From DAIQRJ01 sp963708795 (GTDB taxonomy: Bacteria > Actinomycetota > Actinomycetes > Propionibacteriales > DAIQRJ01), in assembly GCA_963708795.1 (NCBI GenBank), contig CAVPUH010000006.1:558001-622000 (forward strand): a stretch of 64,000 nt of DNA. Direction: 5' to 3'. Position 1 is the first letter of the stretch, and every line of letters begins with the position of its first letter. The translations under genes and the position numbers were made by a program. Under the pieces are notes generated by a model that had not been told where the DNA came from, ran no database searches, and saw only the letters and a program-made list of their open reading frames with translations. Shown piece by piece: positions 31,980-40,075 of the stretch.

Positions 31980-33035
31980 ATGGCACGACCTACGCCGATT
32001 CCGGCGCGATATCCGACGATTCACGAAGTGGCGCGAGCCTGCGGTGTGGCCGCATCGACGGTCTCGCGAGCGTTCTCCTCGCCAACGCGAGTGAATGCCG
32101 TGACGCGTGAACGCATTCTGACCGTCGCGCAGCAGATGGGCTATCGGCCGAATCCGGCCGCCCGCGCGCTGCCGTCGGGTCGCTCGCTCACCCTGGGGCT
32201 GCTCGTGGCCGACATCACGAACCCCTTCTTCTTCGACATCATCCGCGGTGCCGAGAAGGCCGCCGACGCGGCCGGTTACACCCTGGTTCTCGCCGACACC
32301 GCCGAGGACGCCGAAACCGAGGCACGGCACCTCGCCCGGCTGGCCAGGTCCGTCGACGGGTTCCTCCTCGCGTCCAGCCGGATGTCGGACGCGCGTATCC
32401 GGGAAGCCGCGGAACGCGCACCGCTGGTTCTCATCAACCGGCACATGCGCGACGTGGCCGGAGTCGCGATCGACACCCACGACGGCATGCGGCAGGCCGT
32501 CGAGCATCTCGCCGCCCTGGGCCACCGCCAGGTGGCCTACCTCGGCGGCCCGGCGACGTCCTGGTCCAACCGCCGGCGCTGGACCGGGCTCACCGCGGCA
32601 GCGCGTCGTCACGACATCCAGCTCGTGCGACTCGGCCCGTACGTCCCGACGCTCGGCGGCGGCCACGTCGCCGCCGCCGAACTCGCCGCGACCGGCGCCA
32701 CCGCCGCCATCGCGTTCAACGATCTGATCGCGATCGGCGCCCTGCTCAGTCTTCAGGAGCACGGGATCGACGTTCCCGGCCAGTTGAGCATCGTCGGATC
32801 GGACAACATCGACGGGGCGATGTACTGCCGACCGGCGCTCACCACGCTGCACAGCCTGGGTGACACCGTCGGCCGGCAAGCCGTCAGCACCCTGATAGAA
32901 GTGATCTCCGGTCGCGCCGGTTCCCCGGTGACCATGCTGCCGTCGGAGCTCATCGTTCGCTCGTCGACCGGTCCGGTGCCGACCTTCCGGCGGGCGCCTG
33001 GTCCGGTGCCGGCCTCCAGCCTGCTGTCCGGCTGA
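31980..33035 (+). CDS. LacI-family transcriptional regulator
   Basis: 351 residues. The N-terminal HTH reads TIHEVARACGVAASTVSRAF with the hinge helix NPAARALPSGRS. The periplasmic-binding-protein-like sensor follows (TLGLLVADITNPFFFDIIRG; YLGGPATSWSNRRRWTG; FNDLIAIGALLSLQEHGIDV). AGGAGG lies 6 nt before the ATG. The effector is probably a sugar acid or a derivative, given the uronate isomerase and reductase genes downstream and the isomerase/dehydrogenase pair in the other direction. A matching palindrome is present in the promoter region. Confidence 0.92.
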   Translation: MARPTPIPARYPTIHEVARACGVAASTVSRAFSSPTRVNAVTRERILTVAQQMGYRPNPAARALPSGRSLTLGLLVADITNPFFFDIIRGAEKAADAAGYTLVLADTAEDAETEARHLARLARSVDGFLLASSRMSDARIREAAERAPLVLINRHMRDVAGVAIDTHDGMRQAVEHLAALGHRQVAYLGGPATSWSNRRRWTGLTAAARRHDIQLVRLGPYVPTLGGGHVAAAELAATGATAAIAFNDLIAIGALLSLQEHGIDVPGQLSIVGSDNIDGAMYCRPALTTLHSLGDTVGRQAVSTLIEVISGRAGSPVTMLPSELIVRSSTGPVPTFRRAPGPVPASSLLSG

Positions 33036-33115
33036 AAGCGCGGCAGGAAGCGACGACTGCCCGTCACCCCGACATCACCCGAGCATCCGCCACCCCGGAA
33101 TCGAGAGGCCTGGTT

Positions 33116-34588
33116 GTGACTTCACCCGCCCCCACGTCCGCCGTCGAGTCGACTGCCACCGATCGGCCAGACCGTGCCACGCTCCGACTCGACCCCGATC
33201 GGCTGTTCCCGTCCGACCCCGGCGTCCGCTCGCTCGCGCGGCAGTTCTACGAATCCACGCGCTCGTTGCCGATCGTGTCGCCGCACGGTCACGTCGATGC
33301 GCGCATCCTCGCCGAGGACGTCGGCTTCGGCGACGCCGCCAACCTCCTCATCACGCCCGATCACTACGTCACGCGTTTGCTGCACGCACATGGTGTCCCG
33401 CTCACCGCGCTCGGCCATCGTGATCGGGTGAGCGGCACCCCGGCGGCCGACGGCCGCGCCATCTGGCGGGCGTTCTGTGAACGCTGGAAGGTGTTCCGGG
33501 GCACGCCGTCGAGGTTCTGGCTCGAGTCCGAACTCGTGGACGTGTTCGGGCTCGATGTCATCCCGGACGGGTCGACCGCGGACGAGCTGTACGACGCGAT
33601 CACCGAACGGCTGGCCCGACCGGAGTTCAAGCCCCGCGCGTTGTTCGAGCGATTCCGCATCGACGTCCTGGCCACCACCGACGAACCTGCGGACGACCTG
33701 TCCGCACACGAGATCCTCGCGGCCGACCCCGATTTCCACGGCCGCGTCCTCCCGACGTTCCGCCCGGACCGGTATCTCGACGCCGGCGGGCCTACCTGGG
33801 CCGAGGCCCTCGATCGGCTCGCCGCGAGCACCGGTCGCGACACCCGGTCCTATCCGGGCTACCTGGCGGCGCTGGAGGACCGGCGCGAGTACTTCAAGCG
33901 GCACGGTGCGACGGCCACCGACCACGGGCACCCGGACGCATCCTGCGCACGACTTCCGCTCGACGAGGCGTCGGCCGTCTTCGATCAACTGGTGGCCGGG
34001 ACCGGCGGTCCGGGCGCGGTCGCCGCGTTCCGCGGGCACATGCTCTTCGAGATGGCGCGGATGTCGAGTGAGGACGGCCTGGTCCTGCAACTCCACCCGG
34101 GCGTGCTCCGGAACTACGATCGCGCGGCGTTCGCTTCGTTCGGGGCCGACGTCGGGCACGACATCCCCGTGGCGATGGAGTACACCCGAGCGCTGCGACC
34201 CATTCTCGAGGCGTTCGGAAACCACCCGACATTCAGGATGGTCGCGTTCACCGTCGACGAGACGGTCTGGTCACGGGAGCTCGCCCCGCTGGCGGGATAC
34301 TTCCCGGCCCTGTACGTCGGCGTGCCGTGGTGGTTCCTCGACACTCCCGACGCCATCGGGCGCTTCCGGGCCGCGGTCACCGACACGGTCGGGTTCTACA
34401 AGACGTCGGGCTTCATCGACGACACCCGCGCCTACTGTTCGATCCCGGCCCGGCACGACATGTCGCGGCGCCTGGAGGCCGGTCACCTGGCCCGACTCGT
34501 CAGCGAGGGGCGTCTCAGCGAGGAGGAAGGCGCGGAGACGGCCGTCGACCTCGTCCACGGCATCCCCCGCGAGGTGTTCCGACTGTGA
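33116..34588 (+). CDS. uxaC: Glucuronate isomerase
   Basis: Converts D-glucuronate to D-fructuronate (or galacturonate to tagaturonate). 490 residues from the GTG at 33116, with GAGAGG 7 nt upstream. Amidohydrolase-superfamily fold; metal-site residues in IVSPHGHVDARIL (His-x-His), RFRIDVLATTDEPADDL, LVLQLHPGVLRN and the end FYKTSGFIDDTRAYCSIPARHDMSRR. The N-terminal 25 residues are disordered. The stop overlaps the GTG of the next gene by 4 nt. It is the first enzyme of the uronate branch downstream of the LacI gene. Confidence 0.93.
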   Translation: MTSPAPTSAVESTATDRPDRATLRLDPDRLFPSDPGVRSLARQFYESTRSLPIVSPHGHVDARILAEDVGFGDAANLLITPDHYVTRLLHAHGVPLTALGHRDRVSGTPAADGRAIWRAFCERWKVFRGTPSRFWLESELVDVFGLDVIPDGSTADELYDAITERLARPEFKPRALFERFRIDVLATTDEPADDLSAHEILAADPDFHGRVLPTFRPDRYLDAGGPTWAEALDRLAASTGRDTRSYPGYLAALEDRREYFKRHGATATDHGHPDASCARLPLDEASAVFDQLVAGTGGPGAVAAFRGHMLFEMARMSSEDGLVLQLHPGVLRNYDRAAFASFGADVGHDIPVAMEYTRALRPILEAFGNHPTFRMVAFTVDETVWSRELAPLAGYFPALYVGVPWWFLDTPDAIGRFRAAVTDTVGFYKTSGFIDDTRAYCSIPARHDMSRRLEAGHLARLVSEGRLSEEEGAETAVDLVHGIPREVFRL

Positions 34589-35988
34589 GCGCCGGCACGG
34601 GCAAGGCCTTGACGAACGCGACGGCAGGAGCGGTCCGACCGGGCAAGGTGCGAGCCGCCCACCTCGGCCTCGGATCGTTCCACCGAGCCCACCAGGTCTG
34701 GGTCACGGAACTGACCAACCGGGCCTTACTGGCCGATGGAGCCGAACCCGCCGAGCTGGTCGGGTACGCCTCGTACACCGGCCGTCGGCCGACGGCTGCG
34801 GAGCGACTGGCCGCACAGGACGGGCTGTATCACCTGCTGGTGCGGGGAAAGGACAGGGATGCGGTCGAGCTCGTCAGCGCCCTGACATCACCGTTGGACG
34901 GTGCCGCGGTGGACGCCGCCGGGATCGCGGCGTCACCGGATATCGGTGTCATCACGCTGACGATCACCGAGGCGGGATACCGACGCAACCCGGATGGCGG
35001 TCTCGACACCGACCATCCCGACGTCCGACACGACATGGCCGCGCTGGCATCGGGTGGTTCGGGACTTCGAACAGCACCGGCGCGCGTGCTGGCGGCCATC
35101 CGGGGTCGAGCACACCGCGGACTCGCGCAGCTGGCCATCGTGAGTTGCGACAACCTGATGGGGAACGGCGACGCGCTACGTCGGGTGGTGGCCGAGCTCG
35201 CGGCAACCGCGCTGCCGGATCTCGTCACCACCGTGAGTTCGAGCTCGTTCGTCAACACGATGGTCGATCGGATCACGCCCCAGACCGTGGCGGCCGATCG
35301 CGACACGGTCCGGGACCTCACCGGAATCGCGGATGCCGACCCGGTGCCGTGCGAGCCGTTCACCGAGTGGTTGCTCGCCGGCGAGTTCCCCTCCGGTCGA
35401 CCGGCCTGGGAACGCGGGGGCGCGAGATTCGTCGACGACGTCCGTCCCTTCGAGCATCGCAAGCTGTGGTTGCTCAACGGTGCGCACTCGCTGTTGGCGT
35501 ACCTCGGCGGGCTGCGTGGACACGAGACTGTCGACGCCGCGATGGGCGACCCCGAGTGCGTGCGGCTGATGAACTCGTGGTGGGACGACGCGGCGGTCCG
35601 ACTCGTCCTGCCGGGTGCGGAGATCCAGGACTATCGCGAAGCGCTCATCGAGCGGTTCACGAACCCCCGGATCAGGCATCTCCTGGCTCAGATCGCGGGC
35701 GACGGCTCACAGAAGCTGCCGGTACGGCTGGTGCCCGTGCTCACGGCGACCCGCGCTGCCGGCGGCGGCTGCGAGGCAGGAGTGGACGTGCTGGCCGCCT
35801 ATGTGATCCACCTTCGCGGCAAGGGTCTCCCGGTGAAGGACGTCGATGCCGAACGCATGACCTCGGTGGCGTCCGGCCCGTTGCCGACGGCAGTGCCGGC
35901 CGTGATGGAGGAGTTGTCGCCGCGGCTGGCCGACGACGGTGCGTTGGTGACAGACGTCGTCGCTGCCGCCCGACGCCTCGAACGCTGA
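34585..35988 (+). CDS. uxuB: Mannitol dehydrogenase-family protein, probably fructuronate reductase
   Basis: NAD-dependent reduction of D-fructuronate to D-mannonate (or a related ketose or polyol). 467 residues from the GTG at 34585, overlapping uxaC by GTGA. The polyol dehydrogenase family shows HLGLGSFHRAHQVWVT at the dinucleotide fold, VITLTITEAGYRRNPDGG, IVSCDNLMGNGDALRR, SSSFVNTMVDRITP and RKLWLLNGAHSLLAYLG with the catalytic Lys. Coupling to uxaC favours the fructuronate reductase assignment over mannitol dehydrogenase; the sequence alone does not decide. Confidence 0.85.
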   Translation: MSAGTGKALTNATAGAVRPGKVRAAHLGLGSFHRAHQVWVTELTNRALLADGAEPAELVGYASYTGRRPTAAERLAAQDGLYHLLVRGKDRDAVELVSALTSPLDGAAVDAAGIAASPDIGVITLTITEAGYRRNPDGGLDTDHPDVRHDMAALASGGSGLRTAPARVLAAIRGRAHRGLAQLAIVSCDNLMGNGDALRRVVAELAATALPDLVTTVSSSSFVNTMVDRITPQTVAADRDTVRDLTGIADADPVPCEPFTEWLLAGEFPSGRPAWERGGARFVDDVRPFEHRKLWLLNGAHSLLAYLGGLRGHETVDAAMGDPECVRLMNSWWDDAAVRLVLPGAEIQDYREALIERFTNPRIRHLLAQIAGDGSQKLPVRLVPVLTATRAAGGGCEAGVDVLAAYVIHLRGKGLPVKDVDAERMTSVASGPLPTAVPAVMEELSPRLADDGALVTDVVAAARRLER

Positions 35989-36014
35989 CGAGGGCGAAGC
36001 GGAGGCCGACGCCG

Positions 36015-37004
36015 TCAAAGCTCCAGCCACGCCATCGCCGGGTACCAGTGGCCACCGGAGTCGAGATGATCCAGCAGCCCGCGTTGCAAGCTCGTGTCTC
36101 GAGGCAGCTGCTCGCGTGGGCGGGTGGAGTCCTCAAAGACGAACTGCAGAACGCCGGCGTCGTCGGCCTTGCCGTCGGAGTACGCGTGCCGCAGCCGCCG
36201 CTGGAACGCCAGGATGTTCGACCTGGCCGGCAGGTAGTCGGCGAACTGCGGATCGAGAAGCCAGGACTTGCACACGGCGTACCGGTACCGCTCGTCGGGG
36301 AAGTGCGCCGGGAAGAACTCCCGTGCCAGGTCGACCGCCGATTCGACCAGCGGCATCGTCATCGGTCCGTAGAACCGCGGGATGTGCAGGCTGAGTACGG
36401 GTTCGCCACGCCGGGCGTCGAACCCGGCCGCCACGATCGCCTCGGAGGTGCGCACGCCCAGCCGAGCCCTCTGGAACTGGAGTCGACCCAACGCGTACAG
36501 CGCACCGGCGTAGTGGATGCTCAGCCAGTGGTACTCGTCGAAGGCACCGACGCCGGGGTGTCTCAGCCGTGAGACCGCCATGTTGCGGCCCAGATCCGTG
36601 AACGTCGCCGCCGTCACCTCGGCCGGTACACCGTGCGCCCGGTGATAGCCCTCGACGACGTCGGCCGCGGCCAGGTAGACGAAGACGTAGAAGTACCTGG
36701 ACAGGAGGTCGTCGGTGACTCGTAGCCGCGGCAGGGCCAGCATTCCCTCGACCGAGCCGATGCCGTCGATCACCGCGCCCAGACAGAGCCGGAGCAGCCA
36801 CGACTCGCCAGGCTCGCTCATGCGCGGCAACAGCGTGCACAACGCATCGATGTCCTCGTGGGGGACCGCCAGCCTCATCAACGCGATCGGCAGCTCCTGC
36901 ACGGTGGGCAGCACGGGTTCGGCGGCGCCGACTCGATCGTCGAACTCGGCCACCATCCGGCGAGTGTCGGCGTCGTCGTCGAGCGAGTGGCGGATGTCAG
37001 GCAT
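36015..37004 (-). CDS. Acyltransferase-domain (DUF5596-like) protein
   Basis: 329 residues, largely helical N-terminal half (ESWLLRLCLGAVIDGIGSVE; LSRYFYVFVYLAAADVVEGY) and a C-terminal half with CKSWLLDPQFADYLPARSNI and a closing AMAWLEL. This looks like the actinobacterial 'acyltransferase domain-containing' family with DUF5596, a GNAT-like group, but I rely on memory of the pattern, not on a visible catalytic site. It converges on the reductase gene (27-nt gap) and is divergent from the aldo/keto reductase. Its place next to sugar-acid genes may be coincidental. Confidence 0.5.
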   Translation of the reverse strand: MPDIRHSLDDDADTRRMVAEFDDRVGAAEPVLPTVQELPIALMRLAVPHEDIDALCTLLPRMSEPGESWLLRLCLGAVIDGIGSVEGMLALPRLRVTDDLLSRYFYVFVYLAAADVVEGYHRAHGVPAEVTAATFTDLGRNMAVSRLRHPGVGAFDEYHWLSIHYAGALYALGRLQFQRARLGVRTSEAIVAAGFDARRGEPVLSLHIPRFYGPMTMPLVESAVDLAREFFPAHFPDERYRYAVCKSWLLDPQFADYLPARSNILAFQRRLRHAYSDGKADDAGVLQFVFEDSTRPREQLPRDTSLQRGLLDHLDSGGHWYPAMAWLEL

Positions 37005-37134
37005 CGGATCATCAGACCCGACTCACGCGGCTGTGCGCAACACCCAACCGAGCCTGAGGATTCCCGCCGCACCGAGGACTGCCGACATCGGCCGGGGCGC
37101 CGACGCCGGCTTCCAGCATTCAGCGAGTCGCGCG

Positions 37135-37140
37135 TAGGTT
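37135..37140 (+). promoter_or_regulatory. -10 box TAGGTT, leaderless start of the aldo/keto reductase
   Basis: TANNNT hexamer ending 7 nt before the ATG at 37148; no Shine-Dalgarno sequence. Confidence 0.5.
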
Positions 37141-37147
37141 GGCCGGT

Positions 37148-38140
37148 ATGGACTACACGCATCTCGGCCGCACCGGCCTTCAGGTCTCCCGCGCTCTGCC
37201 TCGGCACGATGAACTTCGGACCGGAGACGACCGAAGCCGACAGTCACGCCATCATGGACCGCGCCCACGACCACGGCATCAACTTCTTCGACACCGCCAA
37301 CGTCTACGGCTGGCAGCAAGGGCGAGGGCGTCACCGAGCAGATCATCGGCCGCTGGTTCGCCCAGGGCGGCGGCCGCCGCGAGAAGACGGTCCTCGCCAC
37401 GAAGCTCTACGGCGACATGGGCGACTGGCCGAACGACGGCAAGCTGTCCGCGCTGAACATCCGCCGGGCCTGCGACGCGTCGCTGCAAGCGCCTGCAGAC
37501 CGACTACATCGACCTCTACCAGATGCACCACGTCGACCGGAACACGCCGTGGGACGAGATCTGGGAGGCCATGGAGGTCCTCGCGCCAGCAGGGCAAGAT
37601 CCTCTACGTCGGCTCGTCGAACTTCGCCGGCTGGCACATCGCCCAGGCCCAGGAGGCGGCCAGCGCCGGCACTTCCTCGGCCTGGTCAGCGAGCAGTCGA
37701 TCTACAACCTGGCCTGGCGCGGGCGGAACTCGAGGTGCTGCCCGCGGCCGAGCACTACGGCCTCGGCGTCATCCCGTGGTCGCCCCTGCAGGGCGGTCTG
37801 CTCGGCGGCATCCTCGCAAGCAGAAGGCGGGGACCGCGTCCCGGGGCAACGGCGGTCGGTCCGCGCAGGCCCTCGAGAGCAGCCGTGACCAGATCGAGGC
37901 GTACGAGGAGTTCTGCGCCGAGCTCGGCGAGGAGCCCGCCAACGTCGCGCTCGCCTGGTTGCTGCACCAGCCCGCCGTGACCGCGCCGATCATCGGGCCG
38001 CGTACCGTCGAGCAGCTCACGAACTCCTTGCGGGCAGCGGAGATCACGCTCGACGCCGACGCGTTGGCCAAGCTGGACGAGATCTTCCCGGCGCCGTTCC
38101 CGAACGGCTCGAAGCCCTCCCCGAGGCCTACGCCTGGTAG
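37148..38140 (+). pseudogene. Aldo/keto reductase, frame broken by eight single-base indels
   Basis: NADPH-dependent carbonyl reductase of the YajO/potassium-channel-beta-like group, about 330 residues after correction. The protein can be followed across frames: MDYTHLGRTGLQVSR, GTMNFGPETTEADSHAI, GINFFDTANVYGW (catalytic Asp and Tyr), KTVLATKLYGDMGDWPN (Lys), TDYIDLYQMHHVDRNTPW (His), KILYVGSSNFAGWHIAQA, GLGVIPWSPLQGGLLGG and TAPIIGPRTVEQL. An extra base is found near 37193, 37317, 37486 and 37586; a base is missing near 37670, 37721, 37815 and 38121. As in glnA there are no other lesions, so consensus errors are the simplest cause. The stop is at 38138-38140. Confidence 0.85.
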
Positions 38141-38180
38141 GGCGACGCCGAGCCCAGTCGACGGGTCGTGCGCGGACTGG

Positions 38181-39320
38181 TCACCAGTTCGTGTACGACC
38201 CGTCGCGCTTGCGTAGGTGCGGTGATTCCGTCCAGTTGCTGGTGACCGTGAACCGCTCGAGCAGCGACTCGTCGACGTCGATGCCGAGGCCCGGTTCGGT
38301 CGGCAACGGGTAGTTCGGTCCGTCGAGGATCGGGCGGTTGACGTAGAGCGGTGTGTCGTAGAGGTCGGGGTTCTCCCCCGGTGTCTCCCGGCACTCCATC
38401 CACGACAGGTTCGCGACCGCACTGCACAGGTGGATCGTCGCCGCCGTGCACACCGGTCCGAGAGGGTTGTGCGGCATGAGATCGATGTAGTGGGCCTCGG
38501 CCCAGCCCGACACCTTCATGGCCTCGGTGAAACCGCCGATGTTGCAGATGTCCACTCGCGCGTACTGCGTCAAGCCGCCTTCCAGGTAAGGCAGGAACTG
38601 CCACTTCGACGCGAACTCCTCACCGATCGCGAACGGGATGTCCACCATCGACCGCAGCGCCTCGTAGGCCTGCGGCGTCTCGTCCCGGATCGGCTCCTCG
38701 AGGAAGTCGAGAGTGCCGCTGGGCATCTTCTGGCAGAACGACGCAGCCTCGGCCACCGAGAGCCGGTGGTGGTAGTCGATACCGAGAACGACGTCGGAGC
38801 CGAGCCGTTCGCGCGCCGCGGCAAGGTCGCGTGCGGTCTGTGGCACCGACCTCGCCGGCTCGAAGAGGCCGTCCGGCTCGGCTGAGGAGATGCCGAGCCG
38901 CATGCAGTTCCAGCCCAGCTCGATCAGCGACTCCGCCGTCTCGACCGAACCGGTGGTCGCGAACGTCGGCACGTACTCGCGGTGTGCACCGCCGAGCAAC
39001 TGGTAGACGGGAACGCCGAGCGCCTTGCCCTTGATGTCGTACAGGGCGATGTCGATGGCCGAGATGGCGGCGGTGAGGACGCGGCCGCCCTCGAAGTACG
39101 CACCGCGGTACATCTCCTGCCAGAGCGCACCCGCTCGCATCGGATCCTTCCCGACGATGAACGCAGAGAAGTGCTCGACCGCCCCCATCACCGCGAGTTC
39201 GCGCCCGGACAGCCCGGACTCGCCCCACCCGTGGATGCCTTCGTCGGTGTCGACCCGCACGAGCAACTGCGGGCGGCCGGCGGTCTGGACGGGGAACGAC
39301 GTGACGGCGGTGATCTTCAC
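38181..39320 (-). CDS. Enolase-superfamily acid-sugar dehydratase (mandelate racemase/galactonate dehydratase group)
   Basis: 379 residues. An N-terminal capping domain (MKITAVTSFPVQTAGRPQLL) is followed by a TIM barrel. The three metal ligands are in VLGIDYHHRLS (Asp), LDFLEEPIRD (Glu) and FAIGEEFASK (Glu). The D-x-H pair and the later MPHNPLGPVCT histidine are the acid-base residues of the galactonate/mannonate dehydratase type. Dehydration of mannonate would complete the uronate route after UxaC and the reductase; galactonate or another aldonate is as possible. Member choice within the superfamily needs phylogeny. It lies next to a tRNA gene. Confidence 0.82.
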   Translation of the reverse strand: MKITAVTSFPVQTAGRPQLLVRVDTDEGIHGWGESGLSGRELAVMGAVEHFSAFIVGKDPMRAGALWQEMYRGAYFEGGRVLTAAISAIDIALYDIKGKALGVPVYQLLGGAHREYVPTFATTGSVETAESLIELGWNCMRLGISSAEPDGLFEPARSVPQTARDLAAARERLGSDVVLGIDYHHRLSVAEAASFCQKMPSGTLDFLEEPIRDETPQAYEALRSMVDIPFAIGEEFASKWQFLPYLEGGLTQYARVDICNIGGFTEAMKVSGWAEAHYIDLMPHNPLGPVCTAATIHLCSAVANLSWMECRETPGENPDLYDTPLYVNRPILDGPNYPLPTEPGLGIDVDESLLERFTVTSNWTESPHLRKRDGSYTNW

Positions 39321-39422
39321 GCCTCCATCGTGGCCGCGCCGGCCGGCGGATGCCTACCGAAAGCCCGTTCTGCGGGGCCGGCCGCCGGAACCGGCCACCT
39401 GCCGGCTCGGACGGAAAGGAGT

Positions 39423-39493
<71 letters not shown>

Positions 39494-39525
39494 GTACGAG
39501 TGAGCGAGTGTAGCCGCCCGAGGGC

Positions 39526-40065
39526 TCAGGCTCGGTCGGCCAGTTCGAGGAGCTTGGCGACCGTGCGCCAGTTTCGCGCGGTCACGACGACCCCGAGCTT
39601 GGCCTTCCCCAAGGCTTTCGTCGCTGCCGAGTCGGCCTGACCGTTCGGGCACCACAGGTAGATCTCGCGTCCGTCGGCCACGACCTGATCGGGCCCGACG
39701 TCGAGGGTCAGCAACTCGCTCAGGGCGGCTGCATCCGGCTTGCCGGACAGGAAGGCCACCACCGAGCGGGCCGGATCGGTCGTCACCTCGGCCAGCGGGT
39801 TCGACGCCACCACAGCGGCGAGCTCGTCACGGGTCCGGACGACGACCGACACGGACATCGAGAACGTCGTGTCGATCGCCTCGGTCATCGCCGTCTCGAT
39901 CGCGGCGGCGTCGTCGTCGGCGGTCAGGAGAACGTTCCCGCTGCGCAGGTGAGTCGCGACGTCGCCATAGCCCAGTCCCTCGACGGCCTTCTTCAGGTCG
40001 GCCATGCCGATCTGCTTCGCGGTGCCGACGTTGATGCCGCGGAGCAGGGCCACGTAACGCGTCAT
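39526..40065 (-). CDS. DUF1697 family protein
   Basis: 179 residues starting MTRYVALLRGINVGTAKQIG, the hallmark of DUF1697. LRSGNVLLTADDDAAAIE and AVVASNPLAE are also conserved in the family, and the end reads TARNWRTVAKLLELA. Soluble, of unknown function. The ATG at 40065 was chosen over one 33 nt upstream because the family starts at MTRYVALLRG. It lies 10 nt downstream of the prolyl oligopeptidase gene on the same strand and 32 nt from the tRNA gene. Confidence 0.88.
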   Translation of the reverse strand: MTRYVALLRGINVGTAKQIGMADLKKAVEGLGYGDVATHLRSGNVLLTADDDAAAIETAMTEAIDTTFSMSVSVVVRTRDELAAVVASNPLAEVTTDPARSVVAFLSGKPDAAALSELLTLDVGPDQVVADGREIYLWCPNGQADSAATKALGKAKLGVVVTARNWRTVAKLLELADRA

Positions 40066-40075
40066 CCCTCGCCCC

